Shown: positions 33,867 through 41,807 of the stretch, piece by piece
Position numbering within the stretch: the stretch's first letter is position 1
How the letters are laid out: each line of letters begins with the position of its first letter
NCBI GenBank assembly: GCA_052148715.1
Contig: JBKQHQ010000187.1
Coordinates: 1-44,682 of the forward strand
Direction: 5' to 3'
Origin: JBKQHQ01 sp052148715
GTDB lineage: Bacteria; Pseudomonadota; Alphaproteobacteria; Rhizobiales; Xanthobacteraceae
Length of the DNA: 44,682 nucleotides
Notes under the pieces: generated by a model
What the model saw: the letters and a program-made list of their open reading frames with translations, nothing else
The model's database searches: none
What the model was told of the DNA's origin: nothing
Translations under genes and position numbers: made by a program

Positions 33867-34114
33867 AGGAAGTTCCGCTGTCCGAGATCAAAGATGATTT
33901 GTCCCGTTATCTTCGCGAGGCCGAAAGGCAAGAGATCGTCATTACGCGCCACGGCAAACCGGCGGGCGTGCTGATTGGCTTCGAATCAGAAGAGGACTGG
34001 TTCGAGTACCGTCTTGAAAATGATTCACGTTTCTTGCACCGAATTGAACAGGCGCGGAAAAGCCTGCGAGCGGGGCGTGGGATCAAGCTCGAAGACGTGG
34101 AATCAGAAGAGTAA
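33836..34114 (+). CDS. Phd/YefM-family antitoxin (orphaned)
   Basis: A 92-residue antitoxin. The N-terminal DNA-binding part reads VKEVPLSEIKDDLSRYLREA, then the conserved IVITRHGKPAGVLIGFES; the C-terminal toxin-binding tail is WFEYRLENDSRFLHRIEQARKS with an acidic end. It appears intact. In related modules the toxin precedes and overlaps it, and here only the toxin tail is left, so it is probably an orphan that still could repress its promoter or counter related toxins. Confidence 0.85.
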   Translation: MARTIRKSGVKEVPLSEIKDDLSRYLREAERQEIVITRHGKPAGVLIGFESEEDWFEYRLENDSRFLHRIEQARKSLRAGRGIKLEDVESEE

Positions 34115-34140
34115 GCGAAATCCGGGCACCGACTCGGCGC

Positions 34141-35853
34141 CTACTGCGGCGTCTCCACCTCCCAGCGCAGGTTGCCGCTGTGGGTGACCGCACCGCGGTG
34201 CGCCGAGCCGACCTGGGCCTCGTATTTCTCCAGCACGCCGGCCAGTGGAGTTGCGCGCGGGCGCGGCTTCCAGGAGGCTTGGCGCCGCTTGAGCTCGGCC
34301 GGGTCGATCAGACAATCGATGCGGCGCAGGGCGGCGTCGATGCGCACGCGGTCACCGTCTCGCAGCAGCGCGATCGGGCCGCCGGCGCGCGCCTCGGGCG
34401 ACACGTAACCGACACAGATGCCGCGGGTCGCGCCGGAGAAGCGCCCGTCGGTGACGAGCGCGACCTTCTCGCCCATGCCCTGGCCATAGATCAACGCGGT
34501 CGCGCCGAGCATCTCGCGCATGCCGGGGCCGCCCTTGGGGCCCTCGTTGCGGATCACCAACACGTCGCCCGCCGCATAGGCGCGCGCGCGAACGACCGTC
34601 ACGCATTCTTCCTCGCTCTCGAACACGCGGGCCGGCCCTTCGTGCCGGAGTGCGGCAAGCCCGGCGACTTTTAGGAGCGCGCCGTCCGGGGCGAGGTTGC
34701 CTTTGAGCACGACGAGGCCGCCCGTCGGCGACAGTGGCCGGCTCGGCGAAACGATGACGTCGCCGTCGGGATCGTGCGCGGCCGCGCAGGCTTCGGCCAG
34801 GGTCTGGCCGGTCACCGTCAACGTGTCGCCGTGGAGATGGCCGCTCGCGATCAAAGCTTTGGCCATCATCGGCACGCCACCGACCCGATGCACGTCCTGC
34901 GCATGGTGGGCGCCACCCGGGCGCAGATTGCCGATCAGCGGCGTGCGCTCGAATACCGCGGCCACGTCGTCGAGCGCAAAGCCGATCCCGGCCTCGTGCG
35001 CGATCGCCGGAATGTGCAAGGCCGCATTGGTCGAGCCGCCGGTCGCCGCCACGATGGCGCACGCATTCTCGAGGGCTTTGCGCGTGACGAGGTCGCGCGG
35101 CAGCGGGCCGCCGCGTTCAAGAATCTGCATCACCAGCTCGCCGGCGCATTTGGCGAGCGCGCGCCGCTCCGCGTAGACGGCCGGAACCATGGCCGAGCCA
35201 GGCGGCGCTAGGCCAAGCATCTCAGACACCATGCCCATGGTGTTGGCGGTGAACTGGCCCGGACACGATCCGACGGTCGGCATGGCCGCGCGTTCCAGTT
35301 CGTCGAGATCAGCGATCGGCATCTCGCCGGCCAGCACCGCGCCCGCCGCCTCATAGGTGTCGAGCACCGAGACCGGCTTGCCGCGCCAGCTGCCGACCAA
35401 GGTGCTCCCGCCGAACACGAAGACCGACGGCACGTTGCAGCGGACCATCGCCATCATGATGCCGGGCAAATTCTTGTCGCAGCCGCCGAAACCAACGAGA
35501 CCGTCATAGGCATGGCCGCGCACGACCAGCTCGATCGAGTCGGCGATGATCTCGCGCGACACCAGAGAGCACTTCATCCCCTGGTGGTTCATGCTGATGC
35601 CGTCCGACACCGAGATGGTGGTGAACGCGCGCGGCGCGCCGCCGGCTGCCGCAACCCCCTCGTGCGCCCAGGCCGCTTGATCCGCGAGGTTGCCGTTGCA
35701 TGGCGTCGTCTCGCCGGCCGTGCTCACGACGCCGATGAAGGGGCGCGCAATCGCCGCGTCGTCAAGGCCCATGCCGCGCATGAAGGCGCGATGCGGCGCG
35801 CGGTCGATACCATCGGTGGTGATCCGAGAACGAAGCGTGTTGCCTTTGGTCAT
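34141..35853 (-). CDS. IlvD/Edd-family dihydroxy-acid dehydratase
   Basis: A 570-residue iron-sulfur dehydratase. The three cluster cysteines are visible in TTPCNGNL, FGGCDKNLPGIMMAM, and TVGSCPGQFTANTM. The active-site region GRFSGATRGICVGYVSPEA near residue 470 is family-typical. IlvD makes 2-keto acids from dihydroxy acids in branched-chain amino acid synthesis; relatives dehydrate sugar acids. The opening VSTAGETTPC differs from the usual NSWNEITPC of housekeeping IlvD, and no ilv genes are close, so a paralog or sugar-acid dehydratase is possible. Start chosen at MTKGN; the long upstream open frame has no homology to the family. Confidence 0.85.
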   Translation of the reverse strand: MTKGNTLRSRITTDGIDRAPHRAFMRGMGLDDAAIARPFIGVVSTAGETTPCNGNLADQAAWAHEGVAAAGGAPRAFTTISVSDGISMNHQGMKCSLVSREIIADSIELVVRGHAYDGLVGFGGCDKNLPGIMMAMVRCNVPSVFVFGGSTLVGSWRGKPVSVLDTYEAAGAVLAGEMPIADLDELERAAMPTVGSCPGQFTANTMGMVSEMLGLAPPGSAMVPAVYAERRALAKCAGELVMQILERGGPLPRDLVTRKALENACAIVAATGGSTNAALHIPAIAHEAGIGFALDDVAAVFERTPLIGNLRPGGAHHAQDVHRVGGVPMMAKALIASGHLHGDTLTVTGQTLAEACAAAHDPDGDVIVSPSRPLSPTGGLVVLKGNLAPDGALLKVAGLAALRHEGPARVFESEEECVTVVRARAYAAGDVLVIRNEGPKGGPGMREMLGATALIYGQGMGEKVALVTDGRFSGATRGICVGYVSPEARAGGPIALLRDGDRVRIDAALRRIDCLIDPAELKRRQASWKPRPRATPLAGVLEKYEAQVGSAHRGAVTHSGNLRWEVETPQ

Positions 35854-36264
35854 GTACAAATTTACCGCACAGCCTAATCCGCAGGCGAGCATAGATTCTG
35901 AGCAAACCGAGTCAATCGCGATGATAGCGCGGCGGGCCGAGATGAGGGTCGCAACGCATCGTCTTTGAAACATCGAGGGGAATTGTTCTCTGCGCTTGCG
36001 TGCATGAGCAGCAGCTCGGCGCCGGCGAAAAGAAATTTGATGGTCGTGGCAAAAAATAATTTCTCGGCAGTGAAACAAACGAGCGTCGACCTGCATTGCC
36101 CCGGTGTCACCTATCCAACAAGAGGCCGCACGTATTCGGGTTCCATCCCCGCCTACGCGCGCACCTGATAAGAGGCCGCACGTGTTCGGGAACCGCTCCC
36201 GCGCACGCATGCGATGTCTTTGTCTTCGCGGGCTGAGGGGCGAGCGAGCAACCGAGAAACAAGG
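35854..36264. other. Gene-poor gap between the dehydratase and the M48 fragment
   Basis: No gene is supported. Base composition is patchier and more AT-rich (for example the AAAAAATAATTTCTC stretch at about 36050) than the coding neighbours. It holds the dehydratase promoter region and, at 36120-36216, a tandem duplication annotated separately. Together with the truncated genes on either side it looks like a rearrangement scar. Confidence 0.5.
36120..36216. repeat. Imperfect 50-bp tandem duplication
   Basis: AAGAGGCCGCACG occurs at 36120-36132 and again at 36170-36182, each followed by GT-A/G-TTCGGG and a diverged GC-rich part with CCCGC and ACGC. The period is 50 bases and there are two copies. 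The diverged halves recall the arms of a hairpin. Neither a CRISPR array nor a tRNA can be supported. Confidence 0.5.
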
Positions 36265-36696
36265 ATGACGCTCGGCGAGATCGCCGGCATTCTCGCCCAT
36301 GAGGTCGGCCATATCCGCAACAACGACACTTGGGCGATGAGCTGGGCGGTGGCGCTGCATCGGGCCATCGCCTTGACGTCGCTCATCGCCCTGTCGCGAC
36401 AAGCCCAAAGCGGCGCGGCGGCACCGCTGGCGATGCTGCTCAGCCGGGCGCCGGCGATCGGCCATTTGCTTTGCTTGGCACTGTCGCGCATTCGCGAGCT
36501 GGACGCCGATGCGACGGCGCTTGAGCTGATCGACGACCCGCAGGCGCTCGTTGCGGCGCTGCATAAATTGGAGCGTTATCACACCGGTTTGCCGGTCATG
36601 GCCGCGGTTTCACGCGGGGAGGACTCCGAGCGCTTCCTCAGCAGCCATCCGGCCACGGCCGAGCGCGTCGGCATCCTGCTCAGATTGGCCCACTGA
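36265..36696 (+). pseudogene. M48 (HtpX-like) metalloprotease, N-terminally truncated
   Basis: The translation holds the zinc motif LAHEVGHIRNNDTW (HExxH) only ten residues from its start and the third ligand in RELDADATALEL, then a helical end with SSHPATAERVGILLRL. In M48 proteases the HExxH is preceded by some 100 or more residues with membrane helices; here they are absent, and the upstream sequence is unrelated. It may be a non-functional remnant or a soluble core. The last 87 bases overlap the convergent TPR gene. Confidence 0.7.
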
Positions 36697-38424
36697 GGCA
36701 AACCGATCGAGCTCACGGCGCACGCGCTCGACGACGCTCTCCCAGTCGCCTAATCGCGGCTGCCGAAACAGCCGCGCCGTTGGATACCAGGGCGTATCGT
36801 CGCGCTTGAGCAGCCAGCGCCAGTCGGGCCCCGCCGGCAGCATGATCCAGGCCGGTTTGCCGAGCGCGCCGGCAAGATGCACCAAAGCGGTGTCAACGGA
36901 AATAACGAGATCGAGGAGCGAGACCACCGCCGCCGTATCGGCAAAGGTGCGCAGCTCCGGGCCGAGATGAACGAGATCGCGATACGCTTCGAGCGCGGCA
37001 GCATCCTCCTCGCGCGACTCGCGCTGGAGACTCACGAACGCGACCTCCGCCGCCAGCAGCGGCGCCAGACGGGTGAGCGCGATCGAGCGGTTGCGGTCGT
37101 TCTTGTGGGTGGGCCGGCCCGCCCAGGCGATGCCGACGCGGAGCTTGCCCGTCGGCAGCCGGTCGCGCCAGGCCGCCACCAGCTCCTCCTGGGCGTGCAC
37201 ATACGGAACCTGCGCCGGAACGGAGGCGACCCCGGTGCTGCAAGCAAGCGGAAGGCTCATGAGCGGACAGTGCAGGTCGAACGGCGGCAGCTCCTCGCCA
37301 CGCGGCAGAACCCGCGCCACGCCCTCGGTTCGCGATAGCAGCAGCTGGAGCTCCGGCTGAACCTCGAGCAGAACCGTCGCGCCTTGCCGGGCTACGAGCG
37401 GTGCGTAGCGAACGAATTGGAGCGTGTCGCCGAATCCCTGCTCGGCGTGCAACAAGACGGTCTTGCCGGCGATGGATTCCTTGCCGAGCCACAGCGGCGC
37501 GGCGAAGTCGCGTCGCTGCGGAATGAACTCCTCGGTGTTCCAGCGCTCCTCGTAGGAAACAAAGCCAGCGCGCCAGTCGCCGAGCGTCAGCAGCGCGAGG
37601 GCGCGCTCAAGGTGCCCGGACGCGAAATCCGGCTTGATGGCGAGCGCCTTCTCGATGCTGACCAGCGCGCCGCCGGGCCGCCCGAGCTGGCGCAGCGCAC
37701 CCGCATGGTTGTGTAGAATCTGCGGATCGCGCGGCGCCGGAACCAGCGCCTTGGCAAAAGTCGCAACCGCCTCCTCGACCCGGTTGAGCTTCAGCAGCGC
37801 ATTGCCGCGATGGCCGAGCGCGTCGGCATGGTTCGGCTGCACGGCGAGCGCCGCATCGAAGCCCACCACCGCCTCCTCGAGGCGATCAAGATCCATCAGC
37901 GTCGTGGCGCGGTTGTAGAGCGCGTGGACGTGGTCGGGCGCCGCCGCGACCGCAGCATCGAAGCTCGCCAGCGCCTGGCCAGGGCGGCCCAGCTGATTCA
38001 TCGCGATGCCGCGGTTATTGAGGACGTCGGCGTGGTCGGGTCTTAGCGCCAGCGCCTTGTCGTAGCACGCCAGGGCATCGGCGGCGCGCCCCTGCGCATC
38101 GAGCACGAGCCCGAGATTCGACCAGGCATCCGCCCATTCGCCATTGCGCTCCAGCGCCGCCGCGATCAGGCGAAGCGCATCGGTCAAGTGGCCACGCTGA
38201 TAGCGCAGCAAGCCCAGCATGTGCAGCGCGTCGAATTCGTCGGGGCAGTATCGCAGAACTTCGGCATAGAGCCGTTCCGCGACGGCGAGATCGCCTTCCT
38301 GATGCGCCCAGAAGGCTTGCCGGAGGAGCTTGGCAAGATCAGGCTGCGCCTGCGCAGCAAGATTGTTGAGGCTGGACGGCACGGGCCAAATCTCTGTGGA
38401 CGGCGCGGCTTCGCCAACGGACAT
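36610..38424 (-). CDS. TPR-repeat glycosyltransferase-like protein
   Basis: A protein of about 604 residues. Residues 25-300 are tandem TPRs (ADALACYDKALALRPDHADV, ALASFDAAVAAAPDHVHALY, and further units). Residues 300-580 form a GT-B-type domain like those in bacterial O-GlcNAc-transferase/GT9-like proteins: LLHAEQGFGDTLQFVRYA, GIAWAGRPTHKNDRNRSI, and LDLVISVDTALVHLAGALG with PAWIMLPAGPDWRW. The substrate is unknown; protein or surface-glycan glycosylation is likely. The last 28 residues lie antisense to the M48 fragment and are probably a new tail gained by rearrangement. ATG 38424 is preferred to the TTG four codons before it. Confidence 0.85.
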   Translation of the reverse strand: MSVGEAAPSTEIWPVPSSLNNLAAQAQPDLAKLLRQAFWAHQEGDLAVAERLYAEVLRYCPDEFDALHMLGLLRYQRGHLTDALRLIAAALERNGEWADAWSNLGLVLDAQGRAADALACYDKALALRPDHADVLNNRGIAMNQLGRPGQALASFDAAVAAAPDHVHALYNRATTLMDLDRLEEAVVGFDAALAVQPNHADALGHRGNALLKLNRVEEAVATFAKALVPAPRDPQILHNHAGALRQLGRPGGALVSIEKALAIKPDFASGHLERALALLTLGDWRAGFVSYEERWNTEEFIPQRRDFAAPLWLGKESIAGKTVLLHAEQGFGDTLQFVRYAPLVARQGATVLLEVQPELQLLLSRTEGVARVLPRGEELPPFDLHCPLMSLPLACSTGVASVPAQVPYVHAQEELVAAWRDRLPTGKLRVGIAWAGRPTHKNDRNRSIALTRLAPLLAAEVAFVSLQRESREEDAAALEAYRDLVHLGPELRTFADTAAVVSLLDLVISVDTALVHLAGALGKPAWIMLPAGPDWRWLLKRDDTPWYPTARLFRQPRLGDWESVVERVRRELDRFASVGQSEQDADALGRGRMAAEEALGVLPA

Positions 38425-38510
38425 ACGGCGGTCCAATCCGATATGCCGATGCGGTAACTGTAGCGTCGTATGGTTAACGCAATGCTAATTCCGCTTGGAA
38501 AGAGGCCGAC

Positions 38511-38858
38511 ATGGGTAAAGCCACAGCCTTCTTGGTCGCGCTGGCCGTGCTCGCGGGCAACCTCGCGCACGGGCAGGATATCGCCGGCATCGAGGACTGC
38601 ACGAAGACGGCCGGATTGGACAAACGAACCGGTTGCTTTCAGAGCGACATCGACTACCTGATAAAGACCATCAACAAGAACGCGGCGGATGCGCAACTGA
38701 AGCTGAATGCCGCAAGCAATGAGATCGCCGCCCTCAAAAAGGCGATCGCGGAGCTGCGGACCAGCGTCGAGCAGCTGCAGACCGCCGCCAAGAAACCGGA
38801 CGCGAAGCCTGAGACCAAGCCGGACGCCAAACCGGAAGCGAAGCCGGCGGCCAAATAG
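38511..38858 (+). CDS. Small exported coiled-coil protein with KPDAKPE repeats
   Basis: A 115-residue protein with a clear signal peptide (MGKATAFLVALAVLAGNLAHG). The mature part has two cysteines (EDCTKTAGLDKRTGCF), a coiled coil from about 55 to 90 (LKLNAASNEIAALKKAIAEL), and a charged low-complexity tail built on K-P-D/E-A-K. Such tails bind peptidoglycan or polyanions. No family is recognised. It is divergent from the TPR gene across about 87 bases. Confidence 0.75.
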   Translation: MGKATAFLVALAVLAGNLAHGQDIAGIEDCTKTAGLDKRTGCFQSDIDYLIKTINKNAADAQLKLNAASNEIAALKKAIAELRTSVEQLQTAAKKPDAKPETKPDAKPEAKPAAK

Positions 38859-38904
38859 AGCGTCACACAGATTTCGGCGGCCTCTTAAAACAACAAGCCA
38901 ACCG

Positions 38905-38992
38905 CGTCATGGCCGGACTTTGTTCCGGCCATCCACGACTTGCTTGGTCGCACAAGAAGACGTGGATGCCCGCGACGAGCGCGGGCGTGACG
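38905..38992. repeat. 88-bp dispersed palindromic repeat
   Basis: Nested inverted repeats: outer CGTCATG/CGTGACG (one mismatch), GGCCGGA/TCCGGCC stem (38911-38917 with 38924-38930), ATCCACG/CGTGGAT (38931-38937 with 38961-38967), and GCCCGCG/CGCGGGC (38968-38974 with 38980-38986). This cruciform layout starting CGTCATGGCCGG is the form of dispersed repeats in Bradyrhizobium-like genomes. It sits between convergent genes and may also act as a terminator. Confidence 0.75.
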
Positions 38993-39067
38993 ACTCGCAA
39001 TGGCAGCGGTGTCAATCGTTCAAAGCCGGTCGCGTGCGCCGCCCGAACGTGTTGCAATGCCACGCGC

Positions 39068-40672
39068 TCAGTGCAGGCTGACCAAGGTCAGGTCGAGGAA
39101 CCATGACTGGGCGGAGACGAAGCCGTGCACGCTCTTGCTCATCGCGCGCGGGTTCAGGTCGTGCACGATGAACAGCCAGGGCGGGTTGTCCACCAGGCGC
39201 TCATGCGCGGCGCGGAAGGCTTTTTCGATCGTGGCGGCATCGGTCGCCTCGGCCAGCGTCGCGAGCGCGGCGTCGAACTGGTCGTCCTTCCATTGCTCGA
39301 AATTGAAGCCGTTGGGGGCAAAATTGGCGGACGAGAAGTAGCGCGCCATGATGCCCACGTCGGATGACGGCGAGCTGATATTGAGCGCCATCACGCCGTG
39401 CAGCGCCGGGCTGTCGGGCATCTGCCGGACCGAGTTCAGCAGCAAGGTCCATTCCACGGCGTCGAACTCGACGTGCACGCCGCAGGCTTGCTTGAGATTT
39501 TCCTGCAGGAACTCGTTCATCGGCAGCGGCAGCATCTGGCCCGAGCCCGACGTCGAGATCATCACCTTGAACGACAGCGGCTTTTGCGCGGTGTAGCCGG
39601 CCTCTGCCAGCAGCGCCTTGCCCTTGTCCGGATCGAATCCGTAGTGGTTTTTCGGATTGCCGAAATCCGGATCGTTCGGCTTGAGCCAGCCGACCGAAGG
39701 CTCCGCCGTGCCGTTGAGAAGCGTCACCAGGCCGGCGCGATCGACGCAGTAGTTCAGCCCCTGGCGCACCCTGACATCCTTCAACGGACTGTTGGCGGCG
39801 CCGATGTTGAACAGCCACGGCCAGGCGTGCGGATAGGAATTGGTGACGATGGTGAAGCCCGCCGCTTTCAGCGACGGAACCCCGTCGGGCGGCGGAACCT
39901 CGATCCAGTCGACCTGGCCCGACCGCAACGCCGCCAGGCGCGAATTGGCCTCGGGTATCGGCAGGAGCCGCACCGCGTCGAGCTTGGCCTTGTGCGCCGG
40001 ATCCCAGTAGCCATCGAAGCGGGCAAGCTCGACGGCCTCGCGCGGCACCACCTTGGTGATGCGGAACGGCCCGGTCCCCGCCGCCGGCAGCGACGCGACG
40101 CGAGCCCAGTCATGAGCCGCCTTCTCGAACGAGGCCGGCGAGGTGAACAGAAGGTAGACCGCCATATAGGGGAAATAGGAGGCCGGCTGCTTGGTCGTGA
40201 TCGCGACGGTGTCGTCGTCGATCTTCCGATAGCTCGCCAGCACCGGCACCCGGGCGCGGCTAATGCCGGAGGCAGGCGGCTCGAATTGCGGGCTGTCGTT
40301 TTTGAAGTAGCGGTCGAGATTCCAGATCACCGCATCGGCATTGAAGTCCGTCCCGTCGTGGAATTTTACGCCGTGCCGCAGGTGGAAGATCCAGGTCTTC
40401 TTGTCGTCGGGCGCCTGCTCGTAGCGCTCCGCAAGCCCGGGCCGCAAGGTCGCGAGCCGATCGGCCTTGCTCAGATCCCAGAGCACCAGCCCCTCGAAGA
40501 TCGGAAAGCCGAGAAACCGCATGCCCTCGAAGCCGTTATTGGGCATGCCGGTGGTGGTCGGGATATCCGACGCGGTCATGGCGATGCGCAAGGTCTCCTC
40601 GGCGTAGGCCGCCGACGCGAGTTGCAGCGAGCCGGCCAATGCCAGAGCCCAACACAACCGACCGTTCATCAT
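39068..40672 (-). CDS. ABC importer substrate-binding protein (peptide/nickel class)
   Basis: A 534-residue SBP_bac_5-type periplasmic protein, the class that binds oligopeptides, nickel or related ligands. The signal peptide ends ASAAYAEE. Typical runs are WIFHLRHGVKFHDGTDFNAD, YFPYMAVYLLFTSPASFEKA, RQGLNYCVDRAGLVTLLNG and FDPDKGKALLAEAGY. Start chosen at the double ATG preceded by GGGAGAGG. No permease or ATPase lies next to it in this window, so it is an orphan or works with a distant transporter. Confidence 0.9.
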   Translation of the reverse strand: MMNGRLCWALALAGSLQLASAAYAEETLRIAMTASDIPTTTGMPNNGFEGMRFLGFPIFEGLVLWDLSKADRLATLRPGLAERYEQAPDDKKTWIFHLRHGVKFHDGTDFNADAVIWNLDRYFKNDSPQFEPPASGISRARVPVLASYRKIDDDTVAITTKQPASYFPYMAVYLLFTSPASFEKAAHDWARVASLPAAGTGPFRITKVVPREAVELARFDGYWDPAHKAKLDAVRLLPIPEANSRLAALRSGQVDWIEVPPPDGVPSLKAAGFTIVTNSYPHAWPWLFNIGAANSPLKDVRVRQGLNYCVDRAGLVTLLNGTAEPSVGWLKPNDPDFGNPKNHYGFDPDKGKALLAEAGYTAQKPLSFKVMISTSGSGQMLPLPMNEFLQENLKQACGVHVEFDAVEWTLLLNSVRQMPDSPALHGVMALNISSPSSDVGIMARYFSSANFAPNGFNFEQWKDDQFDAALATLAEATDAATIEKAFRAAHERLVDNPPWLFIVHDLNPRAMSKSVHGFVSAQSWFLDLTLVSLH

Positions 40673-40834
40673 GCCTCTCCCAAGGTTTTTGGCGGCTGCC
40701 GACGGACCGCAGCCGTAGGCTCGCGAACCGCCCGTCCGCCGCGGAAATGCGTGCAAGAACCAGGCCACTGTTACCAGCCCAGCCATTTAGTGTCCTGATG
40801 CCAATATGGTTGAAGACACGCAATGGATGCTGAC

Positions 40835-41770
40835 CTAGGCTACGGTGGCGTCCCCCGCATCGCGCCATGCGCCGATAGTGTTACCCCGCTCGTTTGTGTA
40901 GTACCCCTGAACGACGAAACGCCTATTGTCGCTAGGCGGCCCCCAACCAAACAAATGCCACGCCTCAAGATCTGAAGCCTCTTGTCCGTCGGCGGCGATC
41001 CACCCTTTTCCGGGAACCTTATCGGTACAGGCCTCGACTAATTCGTGCACATAGGCGGCCGTGAAATAGCCCAAATCTCCGTTACCACAATTGTTGCACC
41101 CAACCGGAGAGGGAATGACGCCATAGGCGACATCGATGCCCTGATAAGGGAATGCGTCATGATATCCGCAGCAGGATGCGCAAGACTCATTACCGTCCCG
41201 GTCGACGTAAACGGTCACGCCGGTCGGCAACAACAGCATAAACAACGAATTGGCGTCGGCATGGAGAACGCTACCGTCGAGCATCTTGATGACGCGCGCG
41301 CGGATATCCGTGTCATGGATCGTCCCGTTCGAAATCGGATCGTCATCGACCGATCCAAGATAGACGCCAGGTCCTGTTCCGTAGCCGAGCTCCCGCAAGG
41401 GATCAAGATAGCCGTTTTCCAGAATGGCCTTACTGAAGCTCTCCAAAATCGACTGATCACCCCAGAACGCGCCCACATAAACGTTTGTCACCTGTGGCAC
41501 CGTAATTTGGCTGCCGGCGACGTTATGGAATCCCGGCGCACCGTTCGGACCGGTTGGACTCGTCAAAGGGGCGGTGTCGAGCTCGACGTTGATCCGCTCG
41601 TGCTTAGCGGCGTACGCATGCCGGTACAAGTGACGAGGTGGAACTATTTGAAGCGCGTTCGGCCTTGGACCAATCTTTCGAAGATGCTCGATAGTACGCG
41701 GCGGACTTGCGCCCTTTCGACCCTTCTGGGGACGGCTGCCTATTCTGTTGGACTTGCGGGCTCGTGGCAT
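40835..41770 (-). CDS. Protein with HELVEA...GW motif, EXORDIUM/PHI-1-like
   Basis: A 311-residue protein. A basic first part (about 1-60) leads to a domain with NVYVGAFWGDQSILESFSKA, ILENGYLDPLRELGYGTGPG, LFMLLLPTGVTVYVD, SCASCCGYHDAF, then VHELVEACTDKVPGKGWIA followed by DGQEASDLE. That order (a V..FWG opening, a P.G...Y strand, SC..xCGYH, H-E-L-x-E-A-x-T-D...GW, then E-x-x-D) recalls plant EXORDIUM/phosphate-induced-1 proteins and their bacterial relatives. Histidine and glutamates of HELVE could be a metal site. It is unclear whether it is exported; no signal peptide is seen. It lies 37 bases after the protease gene. Confidence 0.5.
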   Translation of the reverse strand: MPRARKSNRIGSRPQKGRKGASPPRTIEHLRKIGPRPNALQIVPPRHLYRHAYAAKHERINVELDTAPLTSPTGPNGAPGFHNVAGSQITVPQVTNVYVGAFWGDQSILESFSKAILENGYLDPLRELGYGTGPGVYLGSVDDDPISNGTIHDTDIRARVIKMLDGSVLHADANSLFMLLLPTGVTVYVDRDGNESCASCCGYHDAFPYQGIDVAYGVIPSPVGCNNCGNGDLGYFTAAYVHELVEACTDKVPGKGWIAADGQEASDLEAWHLFGWGPPSDNRRFVVQGYYTNERGNTIGAWRDAGDATVA

Positions 41771-41807
41771 ATCGCCACCCTTCCCTTCCACGCGCCGTTG
41801 CAGGCTT

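Noticed and set aside
36120..36216. Possible degenerate CRISPR repeat or tRNA 3' end (TTCGGGTTCCATCCCCGC resembles both)
   Set aside because: Only two imperfect copies at a 50-base period, with no spacer pattern and no cas gene; no anticodon or D arm can be folded, so neither is supported.
35854..36582. Upstream extension of the dehydratase open frame of more than 200 codons
   Set aside because: The IlvD/Edd family starts at about MTKGN; the extension is low-complexity, crosses the tandem duplication and runs antisense to the M48 fragment.
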